Shown: in pieces, positions 6,786 to 15,521 of the stretch | Layout of the letters: every line of letters begins with the position of its first letter | How positions within the stretch are numbered: the first letter of the stretch is position 1 | NCBI GenBank assembly: GCA_025924435.1 | Contig: JAICIL010000033.1 | Span: 1 to 21,432 of the forward strand | Length of the DNA: 21,432 nucleotides | From: Chloroflexia bacterium | GTDB lineage: Bacteria > Chloroflexota > Chloroflexia > Thermomicrobiales > JALYUS01 | Direction of reading: 5' to 3' | The notes under the pieces: generated by a model | What the model saw: the letters and a program-made list of their open reading frames with translations, nothing else | Database searches by the model: none | What the model was told of the DNA's origin: nothing | Made by a program: the position numbers and the translations under genes

Positions 6786-6817
6786 CGGTCGTCTTTCACC
6801 ACGGGTCAGATGGAGCG

Positions 6818-6839
6818 ACATAGCACGATCATAGCACGA
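6818..6839 (-). promoter_or_regulatory. Extended -10 promoter inside an 11-bp tandem repeat, upstream of the kinase
   Basis: On the minus strand TCGTGCTATG is repeated with an 11-bp period (6839-6818). The first copy runs into TATGAT (6833-6828), a 5/6 -10 box with TGC directly before it as an extended -10; no good -35 is visible. An 11-bp direct repeat is the spacing used by OmpR/PhoB-type regulators, so the site may serve both promoter and autoregulation. Confidence 0.4.
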
Positions 6840-6897
6840 CCGCGCGGAGGGTATTCCTCGCTCACCCGGCACGGGATGTATGCGTTCTCGGGATCAA

Positions 6898-7032
6898 CCT
6901 CACCCCCGGCCCCTCTCCACGCGATGGAGAGGGGTGACTCGCGTGTAGTGCCGTGGTGTTCTACAAACATCCTGCTCTCCAGGAGGTCGCTCCCCCTCTC
7001 CGCTTGACGGAGAGGGGGCCGGGGAATGAGGG
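6898..7032. repeat. MITE-like 134-bp element with imperfect terminal inverted repeats
   Basis: The left end (6898-6918, CCTCACCCCCGGCCCCTCTCC run together) and the right end (7009-7032, reverse complement beginning CCTCATTCCCCGG) form a 21-24-bp inverted repeat differing by short indels. Each end is also half of a local hairpin: a 10-bp stem at 6910-6934 (loop CGCGA) and an 11-bp stem at 6992-7018 (loop CTTGA). No reading frame inside is credible. This is the form of a small non-autonomous element or a dispersed palindromic repeat. It fills the gap between the epimerase stop and the kinase promoter and may act as a terminator for the polysaccharide run. Confidence 0.6.
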
Positions 7033-7054
7033 TCCCCGATCATTGCCGCTGCTT

Positions 7055-7993
7055 TCACTTCGCAACCATCTCCGGCACCGCCGGACGGAGGGATGCGACC
7101 GTCGTCGCGAGGCCCTTCTCCAGCGACACCGTGGGCCGCCAGCGGAGCAGTCGCCGCGCCCTGTCGCCCGTGAGGAAAATCTTGAACACCTCGCCGCTCT
7201 TCGCCGGGCCGAACAACGGCGGCTGGTGATAGCCGGTGATCGCGGCGAGCGCGGCGAAGATCTCGTTGACGGATGTGCCGCGCCCGCTGCCCAGGTTGAT
7301 GATCTCCTCGTCGCCGTACCACAACGCGGCGAGATTCGCCGCCGCGATATCCCCGACCGCCACAAAGTCCCGCTCCTGCTCGCCGGTGCCGTTAATCACG
7401 ACGCGTTCCCCGCGGAGCATCTGCCCCGTAAAGATCGCCACAACGCCCGCCTCACCATGCGGGTCTTGCCGGGGGCCGTAGACATTCGGGTAGCGCAGGA
7501 CGGTGTAATCGAGATGGTACAGCCGCTGGTAGAGCGCCAGATAATGTTCCGGCGTGTGCTTGGAGATGCCATACGGGCAGAGCGGATCAACGGGATGATC
7601 CTCGTCGCAGGGGAGATAGCGCGGCTCGCCGTAGACCGCGCCGCCCGTGGAGATGTAGATGACCTTCCGGACACCGGCATGGCGCGCGCACTCGAGGAGA
7701 TTCAGCGTGCCGATCACGTTGATGCTCGCATCGCGCAGGGGTTCATCCACCGATACCCGCACGCTCATCTGCGCGCCGTGATGGTTGACGACCTCCGGCC
7801 GCTCGGCGGCGAAGACCTCCGCGAGCGCGGGATCGCGGATATCCATTTCGTAGAAGCGCGCCTGGGGATGCAGGTTCTCGCGATGCCCCGTGGAAAGATC
7901 ATCAACGATCGCGACATCGTGACCATCGGCGATATACGCCTCAACGACATGGCTGGCGATAAAGCCCGCGCCGCCCGTGACAAGAACCTTCAC
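7055..7993 (-). CDS. NAD-dependent nucleotide-sugar epimerase/dehydratase (GalE-like)
   Basis: 312 residues, an extended short-chain dehydrogenase. Rossmann motif 'TGGAGFI' (6-12), NAD-contact acidic pair D31-D32, catalytic S115/T116 in 'YISTGGAVYGEP', and Y141-x3-K145 in 'YGISKHTPEH'. The C-terminal sugar-binding part has 'RYPNVYGPRQDPHGEAG' and 'GTGEQERDFV'. Length and motifs fit UDP-glucose/UDP-GlcNAc 4-epimerases, which interconvert UDP-sugars through a 4-keto intermediate; the exact substrate cannot be read. The serine motif is STGGAVYG where SSxAVYG is common. GTG 7993 has AGAGGGG 6 nt upstream. It follows the sugar-1-phosphate transferase by 15 bp as the last gene of the run and would supply its UDP-sugar. 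Confidence 0.9.
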   Translation of the reverse strand: MKVLVTGGAGFIASHVVEAYIADGHDVAIVDDLSTGHRENLHPQARFYEMDIRDPALAEVFAAERPEVVNHHGAQMSVRVSVDEPLRDASINVIGTLNLLECARHAGVRKVIYISTGGAVYGEPRYLPCDEDHPVDPLCPYGISKHTPEHYLALYQRLYHLDYTVLRYPNVYGPRQDPHGEAGVVAIFTGQMLRGERVVINGTGEQERDFVAVGDIAAANLAALWYGDEEIINLGSGRGTSVNEIFAALAAITGYHQPPLFGPAKSGEVFKIFLTGDRARRLLRWRPTVSLEKGLATTVASLRPAVPEMVAK

Positions 7994-8008
7994 GCGTGCC
8001 CCTCTTTC

Positions 8009-9502
8009 TCAATACGCCCCGCGCCCGCGCACAACGGCGGGAAGTGTCTGCGCGAGCAACCGGATATCGTCCCAAATGCTGTAGTTGCGGATATAGTCCA
8101 TATCGAGCGTCACGCGCTCGGCATAGGTGAGCATGCTCCGGCCGCGCACTTGCCAGAGGCCCGTCATCCCCGGCTTGACAGTCAGCAGGTTGTGCCGCCA
8201 GTTGCCGAACCGCGCCAGTTCTTCCATCGTGATCATCCGCGGCCCGACGAGGCTCATCTCCCCCCGGAGCACATTGAAGAGCTGGGGCAATTCGTCAATG
8301 CTCGTCCGCCGCAGGAACGCGCCGATCCGGGTGATGCGGGGGTCGCGCGCCAGTTTGCCGTCGCGCTGCCAGGCCGCGTGGAGCGACGGATTCTCCTGGA
8401 GCACCCGCTCCGCGTCCACCATCATCGTCCGGAACTTGAACGCCCCGAACGGCCGCCCGCCCTGCCCGACGACACCGCGCCGGTAGAGGGCCGGCCCCGG
8501 CGAATCGAGCCGGACGAGGAGCGCGCAGAGCAGCATCACGGGCGAGAGGGCGAGCAGCGCGCCAATGGCGACGACGCAATCGAGCGTGCGCTTGAGGAAG
8601 GCGTCAACGCCGACGATGCGCAGCCGGTTCACCGTGACGAGCGGCACGCCGTTGACATCCGCGACCCGCACACCGGTGGTCAGCACCTCGTACAGCCCCG
8701 GCGAGAGCCGCACGGTGACCGGATGCAGCGCGAGCGCGCGGACGATGTTCAGGACATCCGTATGCGTCAACGCCGAGGGGACGAGGATGACATCATCAAT
8801 CCGGTACGCGTCAATCAGTTCGTTGAGCGCCTCGAGGCGACCGACCACCGCATCCGGCGCGACACCGTCGGACACTGCGGGTGTCATCACGAAGCCGACG
8901 AGTTCCATCCCCGAACTCCGCCCGACGACCTGCTCCGCCAGCATCCGCGCCTCTGTCGTCGTGCCGACGATGAGCGTCCGGCGTTGCAATTGACCCCGCG
9001 CCCGGATGGCATAGACGATGCGGCGCGCGATGAATCGCTCAAGCCCGACCGCGACGACCACCATCAGCCAGGTGACGAGGAGCCAGCCACGGGAGATGTT
9101 CAAGACGCTCGCATCCCAGAGGAAACTGAAGCCGATCACGGCGACGATTCCCATCGTGCATGCCGAGATGATCTTCCCGTATTCCGCCGTGCCGCTGAAG
9201 AGCAATTCCGTCTCATAGAGGCGGTAGCACGCGAAGAGCAATATCCAGAGCGGCACGAGCCATACCGCGATCTCGATGTATTTCCCCAGCGACGAGGTCG
9301 GCGGCACGTAGAAGAGGCCGGGATTGAGGGGGAAACGGATGGCATAGGCGAGCATCAACCCCCCCGCGACGGCGAGGATGTCCGCGAGGAGCAGGGAGCC
9401 GATGAGCGCGTGCTGCTTCGCGCGGGCGGTCGCGATCCGTGTATGGTGGGGTGTGTCCTCGGTCGCCGCCCGGATCTCCGAATGTACGAGTGCTTCCGCC
9501 AC
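8009..9502 (-). CDS. Polyprenyl-phosphate sugar-1-phosphate transferase (WcaJ/PssY type)
   Basis: 497 residues, the usual length for large polyisoprenyl-phosphate hexose-1-phosphate transferases. It moves a sugar-1-phosphate from a nucleotide sugar to undecaprenyl phosphate, the first step of repeat-unit assembly. Four N-terminal membrane helices (about 32-55, 75-92, 110-128, 140-155) precede a Rossmann-like domain (about 172-290, 'RRTLIVGTTTEARMLAEQ'). The catalytic bacterial-sugar-transferase domain (300-497) shows KRTLD (304-308), DSPGP (333-337), KFRTM (356-360), DELPQ (403-407), GPR (420-422) and KPGMTGLWQVRGR (443-455), all intact. GTG 9502 has GAGGT at 6 nt and lies 9 bp after the previous gene's stop. 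Confidence 0.95.
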   Translation of the reverse strand: MAEALVHSEIRAATEDTPHHTRIATARAKQHALIGSLLLADILAVAGGLMLAYAIRFPLNPGLFYVPPTSSLGKYIEIAVWLVPLWILLFACYRLYETELLFSGTAEYGKIISACTMGIVAVIGFSFLWDASVLNISRGWLLVTWLMVVVAVGLERFIARRIVYAIRARGQLQRRTLIVGTTTEARMLAEQVVGRSSGMELVGFVMTPAVSDGVAPDAVVGRLEALNELIDAYRIDDVILVPSALTHTDVLNIVRALALHPVTVRLSPGLYEVLTTGVRVADVNGVPLVTVNRLRIVGVDAFLKRTLDCVVAIGALLALSPVMLLCALLVRLDSPGPALYRRGVVGQGGRPFGAFKFRTMMVDAERVLQENPSLHAAWQRDGKLARDPRITRIGAFLRRTSIDELPQLFNVLRGEMSLVGPRMITMEELARFGNWRHNLLTVKPGMTGLWQVRGRSMLTYAERVTLDMDYIRNYSIWDDIRLLAQTLPAVVRGRGAY

Positions 9503-9511
9503 GTTCGGACC

Positions 9512-10723
9512 TCAATCCGCGGCCATCGCCGCCATCTGCATTTCCATGGCCCGCCCGCCGCGGGCCGCGCGATAGACTTCCTCGAGTTGCCCGGCGGCGC
9601 GTGACCATGTGTGATGCGTCTCAACATAGCGCCGCCCCGCCTGCCCGAGTCGCGCGCCGGCGGCGGGATCCCGCAAAACGTTGAGGAGCGCGCTCGCCAT
9701 CTCGCCACGCCCGACGGTCAGGACGCCCTCGCCCGCACCGGCGCAGATGGCGGTGACGGCGGGCGGCGTCGCGACGACCGGGAGGGCCATCGCCATCGCC
9801 TCCAGCACTTTGTTCGGGTTGCCGACCCCGTAGACGAGCGGCGCGACCGCCACCGAGGCGCGCGCGAGATATGGGCGCATATCCGGCACGCGGCCCGTGA
9901 CCGTGATGCCGGCGGCGCCGTCGAGGGCGCGGATATCGCGCGGGGGGGTGCTGCCGACGACCATGAAGCGCGCGTCGGGCAGCGCGGCGCGCACCGCCGG
10001 CCAGACATGGGCCACGAAGGCGCGCACCGCCGTGTGGTTGGCGTGGTAGGACATTTTGCCGGTGAAGATCACCTCGTGCGGCGCGCGCCGCACCGGCTGC
10101 GGCTGGAAATACGCCAAATCAACGCCGTTCGGGATGATCGTGATCGTTGTGTCAGTTTCGGGCCGGAGGTCCCAGAGCGCCGCCGCATCCCGCGCCGATG
10201 TCACGACCGTGTGCGAGAAGCGCTGGAGCAACCGCGCCTCGTATCGCCGGGTGCGCGACGAATCAATCGCGCGGATCGCTCGTACATGCGCCTTCTGGGG
10301 CGCGCGGGCCATCTCCGCGAGCAGCAGCGAGATGCAATCAACCGCATCCCAGATGACGGGCACGCCGCCCGTCTCGAATGGCGTCGCCGCCCCGCGAAGA
10401 TGCTCGACATGGATAACATCGAAACGCGCGACGATCCGCTCGACCGCGCGTTTCAGATCGGACGACTGCGCGTATGCGGCCTGGAATGGCTGGTCCGTCG
10501 CCCCCGCGCGGATCGCCCGCAGCATGGCGCGCAGCGGCGGATGGGGAACGGGGTGGACGCCCGCGCAGACCTCCCGCAGCGCCGGCACGTCGGCGGCCTC
10601 ATCCTCGTTCGCGACGAGGCAAACGACCTCGACATGGTGATGCCGCGCGAGGGTGCGGATGAATTCGAATGGCCGGACACGGATGCGCGATGGCACGTAC
10701 GGGACAACGAAGAGTACTCGCAC
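9512..10723 (-). CDS. GT4-family glycosyltransferase
   Basis: 403 residues with two Rossmann-like (GT-B) halves. The N-terminal half starts 'MRVLFVVPYVPS' and contains 'FDVIHVEHLRG' and 'WDAVDCISLL'. The C-terminal half has 'IIPNGVDLAYFQP', 'IFTGKMSYHANHTAV' and the donor-binding 'NPNKVLEAMAMALPVVAT', whose Glu contacts the nucleotide sugar in this family. It should add a sugar from a nucleotide donor to the growing lipid-linked repeat on the cytoplasmic face. It is most like the sugar transferases of exopolysaccharide/PEP-CTERM loci. GTG 10723 is preferred (GGGAG at 8 nt; the product begins at the first strand as in its neighbour); GTG 10738 would add five residues. It lies 101 bp after its paralogue. 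Confidence 0.9.
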   Translation of the reverse strand: MRVLFVVPYVPSRIRVRPFEFIRTLARHHHVEVVCLVANEDEAADVPALREVCAGVHPVPHPPLRAMLRAIRAGATDQPFQAAYAQSSDLKRAVERIVARFDVIHVEHLRGAATPFETGGVPVIWDAVDCISLLLAEMARAPQKAHVRAIRAIDSSRTRRYEARLLQRFSHTVVTSARDAAALWDLRPETDTTITIIPNGVDLAYFQPQPVRRAPHEVIFTGKMSYHANHTAVRAFVAHVWPAVRAALPDARFMVVGSTPPRDIRALDGAAGITVTGRVPDMRPYLARASVAVAPLVYGVGNPNKVLEAMAMALPVVATPPAVTAICAGAGEGVLTVGRGEMASALLNVLRDPAAGARLGQAGRRYVETHHTWSRAAGQLEEVYRAARGGRAMEMQMAAMAAD

Positions 10724-10824
10724 GGCGTTGGCTCCCACGGAAGACTATTTCTCTGCGATATTCAGTCTAACCCGGTGACCTTACATGAGGCGTGAGCGGC
10801 GGCAACGGGGCGCTGACAGCTTCT

Positions 10825-12081
10825 TCAGCCACGAAATGCGGCGCTCGCCACGGGCGCCTCGGCGGTATGGCGTGGCGCCGTCCCCAGGGCCTGATCCAGC
10901 GACGCATAGAGCGCGCGGAGCGTGGCGCCGGTCACGCGCCAGTCGTAGCGCGCCGCCGCGAGGGCGTGCGCCTGGGCGCGCAGGCGCGCACGCAGCGCGG
11001 GGTCGGCGAGCAGACGCACGGCGGCATCCGCGAACGCGGCGACATCGTCCGCGATCAGCAGGTGCGTCTCCGGGACGACACGGATTCCCTCCGCACCGAC
11101 CGTCGTCGTCACGACCGGCAATCCCACCGCCATCGCTTCGAGAATCTTGACGCGCATGCCGCTCCCGGCGCGCGTCGGCACCACCGTCGCCGCCGCCTCG
11201 GCGAGTAGCGGGGCGATATCCGGCACGTAGCCGCGCACCTCGATGCCGCGCGCCGGGTCGTGGAGCGCGGCGATATCCGCCGGGGGCCGCGCGCCAACGA
11301 TGACGAACCGCGCATCGGGTACTGTGGCGCGGATCCGGTCGAAAACCTCCGCCACGAACCAGCGCACCGCGTCCGCGTTCGGCGGGTAGAACATCGTGCC
11401 GATGTGGAGCAATACCGGCGCCGTCCCGCGGTTCGGCGGCTCGGCAGGCACCTCGACGCCGATCGGGATGATCTCCCCCCGGAAACGCTTCCGGCTGACG
11501 GCGAGCAGCGCCGTTTGATCTTCCACCGTCGTCGTCAGGACAATGTCCGCCGTCTCGCAGATCCGCCCCTCGGCGCGCCGGATGCGGCGCGCCTCCAGGC
11601 GGAGCGCGATGCGCCGGAGGATGTTGCGCTCGTGCGCGGCCATCCGGTCGGTGATCGTCCAGACCGCATTGTGGGCGTCGAAGATCACCTGGCCGCCGAA
11701 CCGCCTGGGGAGATACTGCGCCATATTCAGTTGATCCACATGGACGACATCGAACGGTCGGTCGCTGACGAGGCGGCGCACCATGCGGTGCATCGCGCGC
11801 CGCCGATCCCGCGCGAGGATGAAGGATCGCCCGGTCAGCAGGGCATACCCGGCGGCCAGCAGGTCGTGACGCCGCCCGCGACGCAACGGCACAGTATGGA
11901 CGGTGCACCCGCATTCCGCCGCCAATTCGCGGGCATGCGCGTCATCGGCATCCGAGCGGCTGAACGCGAGGACGGTGACATCGTGCACCGCCGCCAGCGC
12001 CCGCACCGAGCCGTAGGTCTTGACTTTCGGCCCGCTGTCCGGCGGGTATGGCAGCACCTGTGCGAGCACAAGGATACGCAT
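10825..12081 (-). CDS. GT4-family glycosyltransferase
   Basis: 418 residues, the same GT-B architecture and subfamily as the gene at 9512-10723. The start 'MRILVLAQVLPYPPDSGPKV' carries the Pro-rich acceptor loop and Gly-Pro-Lys turn. 'FDVVHVDQLNMAQYLP' and 'FDAHNAVW' follow, then 'LLHIGTMFYPPNADAV' and 'GARPPADIAAL', which match the paralogue. The donor site is 'GSGMRVKILEAMAVGLPVVTT'. Donor and acceptor sugars cannot be predicted. ATG 12081 is chosen over upstream in-frame codons because GGAGGAG lies 7 nt before it and the gene then begins 4 bp after the preceding stop. The last 20 residues are an Ala/Pro-rich tail. Confidence 0.92.
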   Translation of the reverse strand: MRILVLAQVLPYPPDSGPKVKTYGSVRALAAVHDVTVLAFSRSDADDAHARELAAECGCTVHTVPLRRGRRHDLLAAGYALLTGRSFILARDRRRAMHRMVRRLVSDRPFDVVHVDQLNMAQYLPRRFGGQVIFDAHNAVWTITDRMAAHERNILRRIALRLEARRIRRAEGRICETADIVLTTTVEDQTALLAVSRKRFRGEIIPIGVEVPAEPPNRGTAPVLLHIGTMFYPPNADAVRWFVAEVFDRIRATVPDARFVIVGARPPADIAALHDPARGIEVRGYVPDIAPLLAEAAATVVPTRAGSGMRVKILEAMAVGLPVVTTTVGAEGIRVVPETHLLIADDVAAFADAAVRLLADPALRARLRAQAHALAAARYDWRVTGATLRALYASLDQALGTAPRHTAEAPVASAAFRG

Positions 12082-12085
12082 CGCA

Positions 12086-13828
12086 TCACTCCTCCGCGAT
12101 GACATCGGTGGGGCCATTCGGCGATCCCGGCGGGGTACGCTTCGGCGTGCCCATCGAAGCCAGGGAACCGGGCGGATACGCGAAGCCTTTCGCCGTCGGG
12201 TTTTTCTTCGGCAGGCCGAATCCGAAGTAGTTGAGCGCTCCCATCACCAAAGAGCGCGGGCCGCGCGCGCGTTTGCCTTTCGATGGGCCGCTCGCGAGTC
12301 GGGTGCCGCCGTGCTCATTGAAGACAACGCCCGGCACCGCCGTCCCGCTCGCGACGAGCGTCGCGGTGATCGAACGGAGAGTGCGCGCCCGCGTCCGCGC
12401 GGTGACGACGAGGACGGTGTGCGTGAGGTAATGAGCCAGTAAGCGCGCGGTGCGCGTCGCGTCGGTGAGGGCGCCGCCGTCAACGATGAGCACATCCGCA
12501 TTCGCCTGCGTAAGAATCGCATCGAGCGCCGCCGGAAGGCCCGGCCGGCCCAGCGCGTCGTCCGTGCCGGACAACTCCCCGGCGGGGACGATGAGCAGGT
12601 TCGGGATGCCCTGCGGCGTCGCGAAGAGCGCGCGGCCCGCCATCGTCTCGTCGGCGATCACGTCGGCAAATCCCGGCCGCATCGGCACGCCGAAGGCCGC
12701 GTGCAAGGTCGGGGAGGCGAGGTTCCCATCAACGAGCACGACCCGCCGCCCCGCCCGTGTGAACGCCTCCGCGAGGCCGACCGCCGTGTACGTGACGCCG
12801 GTCTGTCGGCGGGCCGCGATCACGAGCAGCCGGAGGGGGGCTGCGGGTACGGTGTCGAGCAGCGCATTGCGCAAGGCGCTGAATGGCCCCAGCTTCCAAC
12901 CCTGACGGCGCTGGCGCGGCACGGTCGTCAGGAGCGGTAACTGTGCCTGCCGGGTCACATCCTGGGGCCTGCGCAGCGTGTCGTCGAGGTACTCGATCAG
13001 CAGCACGCCGCCGAACGCCAGCCCAAGCCCGAGGATACCGCCCATGCCGATCACGAGCGTGCGCGAGGCGCTCACGGGGGTTGTGGGGATCGCCGCCGGT
13101 TCGACGATGGAGAGAAAGTTGGTCGCGCTCGGCTGCGTCTGGATCAGGAGGGTCGAGTAGTTGGTGCGCCAGCCATCCACCTCGGCCTGTAGCTCCTTCG
13201 CCCTACTTCGTGCATCGGCGATCTCGGCGGCGCTCGATGATTGGGCGACGTCATCCTCGAATTTCTTGATCTGCGCCTGCGCGTCCGTGATCTTCGCCTG
13301 TAGGTCGAGGAGTTGATCTTGTGTGAACTTCGCCTGCTCGGCGGTCTGCGACGCGTCCGGGGTGGGGCTTTGTTTGATCAACGCGGATGCGACGGCGTTG
13401 GCGATGTCCGCCGCCCGCCGTGGGTCCGGATCGAGATATGTCACCTCGATGAACTGCGTCCCGGTGATGGCGCGCGCCTGGATACGCGGTGCGATCGCCG
13501 CCGCCGTCGTCGGCGGTGAGACCGATTTCGCGGCGGCATCGAGCACCGGGTCGCGCGTGGCAACGTTGGCGTAGAATGAAGTCAGGCGATCGAGCAACGT
13601 GAAGGTATTCGCGTCCGGATTGGCTTGCTGCGTGATCCGCCCGACGAGCACCGTCGCGCCGGAGCGATAGTATCGTGGTGTATGGGCGGCGGAACGAATC
13701 GCCACGCCGCCGGCGATCGCGGTCGCCAGGATGAGCAACCACCACCACCGGCGCGCCGCCCGCAGGATATTCGCTATCATCAACGACGCTTCGGCCGCGT
13801 CCTGTTCGTTCCCTCGTAGATCGGGCAT
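12086..13828 (-). CDS. Wzz/BY-kinase-like polysaccharide co-polymerase with degenerate P-loop
   Basis: 580 residues in the layout of polysaccharide co-polymerase/tyrosine autokinase fusions: TM1 (about 28-47), a periplasmic part with a Glu/Gln/Ala-rich coiled coil (about 160-225), a Pro-rich motif ending in TM2 (about 257-278), then a cytoplasmic kinase-like domain (330-510). The Walker A, normally GEGKTT, reads Q-T-G-V-T-Y, with Val345 in place of the nucleotide-binding Lys. Walker A' is 'VVLVDGNLASP' and Walker B 'DVLIVDGG', each keeping its Asp but otherwise altered. The tail has only two Tyr (534, 551), so there is no tyrosine cluster. Chain-length control by the Wzz part may persist without kinase activity. 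ATG 13828 has AAGGGGA upstream; Met17 is an alternative. Confidence 0.88.
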   Translation of the reverse strand: MPDLRGNEQDAAEASLMIANILRAARRWWWLLILATAIAGGVAIRSAAHTPRYYRSGATVLVGRITQQANPDANTFTLLDRLTSFYANVATRDPVLDAAAKSVSPPTTAAAIAPRIQARAITGTQFIEVTYLDPDPRRAADIANAVASALIKQSPTPDASQTAEQAKFTQDQLLDLQAKITDAQAQIKKFEDDVAQSSSAAEIADARSRAKELQAEVDGWRTNYSTLLIQTQPSATNFLSIVEPAAIPTTPVSASRTLVIGMGGILGLGLAFGGVLLIEYLDDTLRRPQDVTRQAQLPLLTTVPRQRRQGWKLGPFSALRNALLDTVPAAPLRLLVIAARRQTGVTYTAVGLAEAFTRAGRRVVLVDGNLASPTLHAAFGVPMRPGFADVIADETMAGRALFATPQGIPNLLIVPAGELSGTDDALGRPGLPAALDAILTQANADVLIVDGGALTDATRTARLLAHYLTHTVLVVTARTRARTLRSITATLVASGTAVPGVVFNEHGGTRLASGPSKGKRARGPRSLVMGALNYFGFGLPKKNPTAKGFAYPPGSLASMGTPKRTPPGSPNGPTDVIAEE

Positions 13829-13934
13829 CAGCGTGTCCCCTTGTTCGTCTCACAATCCACGATCATCCACTCCGTTCCGCTGCATCTCGTATGGTCGCCG
13901 GGGGCTATCCCAACGGCGCTTCCGCTCGCGATAT

Positions 13935-15521
13935 TCAATAGCGATTGACGCGCCAGAGCCGCGTCACGACGACGATACCGACGAGTCCGGTGACGGCGAG
14001 CACTCCCTCGCTGAAGGAGACGATCCCCGGCGGGCGGTCAATGCGGGCGCGATCATCCGGCGCGACGATTCCCGGCGGGAGTGTCGCGGGGGAGACGGCG
14101 GCGCGTCGTGGGGCAATGGATGGGGTGGGGACCGCGGTCGGAGCGATTGTCGGCACCGCCCGCGCCGGGACGGGTTGGGCGTCCGCGGTCCCGCTCGTCC
14201 ACCAGATGCGGTAATTTCCCACCTCAAACAAGTTGTCGCGGACGAAGAATGAGACGACGATGCGATTCCCACCGTCCGTCGCGACACTGGGATATTCGGG
14301 GAATCCGTCGCCGTTGTAGAGCATCTGCGGCGCGGACCATGCCCCGTCGCGCAGTTCCAGATGGTACAGGGCAACGTGATCCGGCGAATCAACCTGGCCG
14401 ACCGCGAAGAGATGGAACCGCCCCGCACCGTCGACCGCGAGGGAGTATCGGTCGAATTGGTGCTTTTCGTAGTAATGCCGCGCGACGATGTTCGGCACTG
14501 CGGCGGGGGCGCTCCACTGCGCCCCCCCGGTGTCGGATGTGCTGAATCGCACGACATCTTTGCCCGTCTGGCGCCACACGAGCAAGGCGTGATTATCCTT
14601 GCCAAACGCGAAGGTCACCTGCTCGATCGGCACGCCGGCATCCGAGATGGCCTGGATCGGCTGCCATGTCCGGCCGCCGTCGTCCGAGCGTCGCATGCCC
14701 CCCTGCGTCGGATCGCCCGCGGCATTGATGTTGTCGTATCCGTCATCCCATACCACCACGACCGTTGTTCCGTTGAGACGAATTTGCGGGCGCGTCGTTC
14801 CCCGGAGCGATGAGGGCGATGAGAGCCGGATGGGCGCGGACCAGGTCGCCCCACCGTCGCTGGAACGGCGGTAGAAGAGGCTTTGCCGGAGCGTCGGGTT
14901 GCTCCCCTTGGCCACATCAACGGGGCTGTTCTCCGAATAGACGACATGCAGATCGCCCGTCGCGTCCTGTGCGATCGCGGCATAGTAGGCCGTGCCCATG
15001 CCGCTGATCCAGTGCGGCTCGGACCAGGCGCCCGCGCTCGCCGCGGCATTAACCGGCGCTTTGATGAACCAGATATGCTCGCTCGAACGATAGAGGACAT
15101 CGAGCGTGCCGGCGCGATCAACGAGGATGGCGTTGCGGATCGCTTCGCCGCCCTGTGCCAGGCCAATATCCGTCGCGGGCGGGTTGTCCGACGCATCGGA
15201 GGCGGCGAAGCGCTGGTACATCAGGTAATCGCGCAAGGTCGGCTGCGCGACGATATCGCCTTGTGCCGGTGTTGTCGGCGCCTGGGCCTGCGACGCATTC
15301 CAGATGATGTGCGCCGTCCCCGCCTGATCGAGCGCGATGTCCGGGAACCACGCGGAGAGATTGTTCCCGATCTGCGTTGCCGGCGTCCACGCGGTCGTGG
15401 CGGCCGGGGCCTTCGGTTCCGCCGCCCCCGCCACCGAGGTGAGCAGGAGCGCGCCGAGCACGCCGATACCAAGCCCGCACAGCAGCCCCCGATGGACGAT
15501 CGAACGACGTATCCGGTCCAT
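13935..15521 (-). CDS. Exported Asp-box (sialidase-like) beta-propeller protein with C-terminal anchor
   Basis: 528 residues. Basic N-terminus and hydrophobic core (7-30) ending 'SVAGAAEPKA' form a signal peptide. Residues 45-445 look like a beta-propeller with BNR/Asp-box repeats: 'SSDGGATW' (220-227), 'SDDGGRTW' (279-286) and a degenerate 'STSDTGGAQW' (327-336), plus many 'DxxGxxHxVW/Y' strands. A Pro/Ala/Thr linker (446-498) leads to a C-terminal membrane helix (about 500-520) followed by RLWRVNRY. Asp-box propellers bind or cut glycans in sialidases, but the catalytic Arg triad is not evident, so binding or scaffolding is as likely. Its ATG shares one base with the stop of the GT-C gene before it, pointing to translational coupling and a role in the same glycan process. 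Confidence 0.82.
   Translation of the reverse strand: MDRIRRSIVHRGLLCGLGIGVLGALLLTSVAGAAEPKAPAATTAWTPATQIGNNLSAWFPDIALDQAGTAHIIWNASQAQAPTTPAQGDIVAQPTLRDYLMYQRFAASDASDNPPATDIGLAQGGEAIRNAILVDRAGTLDVLYRSSEHIWFIKAPVNAAASAGAWSEPHWISGMGTAYYAAIAQDATGDLHVVYSENSPVDVAKGSNPTLRQSLFYRRSSDGGATWSAPIRLSSPSSLRGTTRPQIRLNGTTVVVVWDDGYDNINAAGDPTQGGMRRSDDGGRTWQPIQAISDAGVPIEQVTFAFGKDNHALLVWRQTGKDVVRFSTSDTGGAQWSAPAAVPNIVARHYYEKHQFDRYSLAVDGAGRFHLFAVGQVDSPDHVALYHLELRDGAWSAPQMLYNGDGFPEYPSVATDGGNRIVVSFFVRDNLFEVGNYRIWWTSGTADAQPVPARAVPTIAPTAVPTPSIAPRRAAVSPATLPPGIVAPDDRARIDRPPGIVSFSEGVLAVTGLVGIVVVTRLWRVNRY

Noticed and set aside
6953..9604. 883-codon plus-strand open frame
   Set aside because: Antisense to the epimerase and sugar transferase genes; Arg/Asp/His-rich sequence typical of high-GC shadows.
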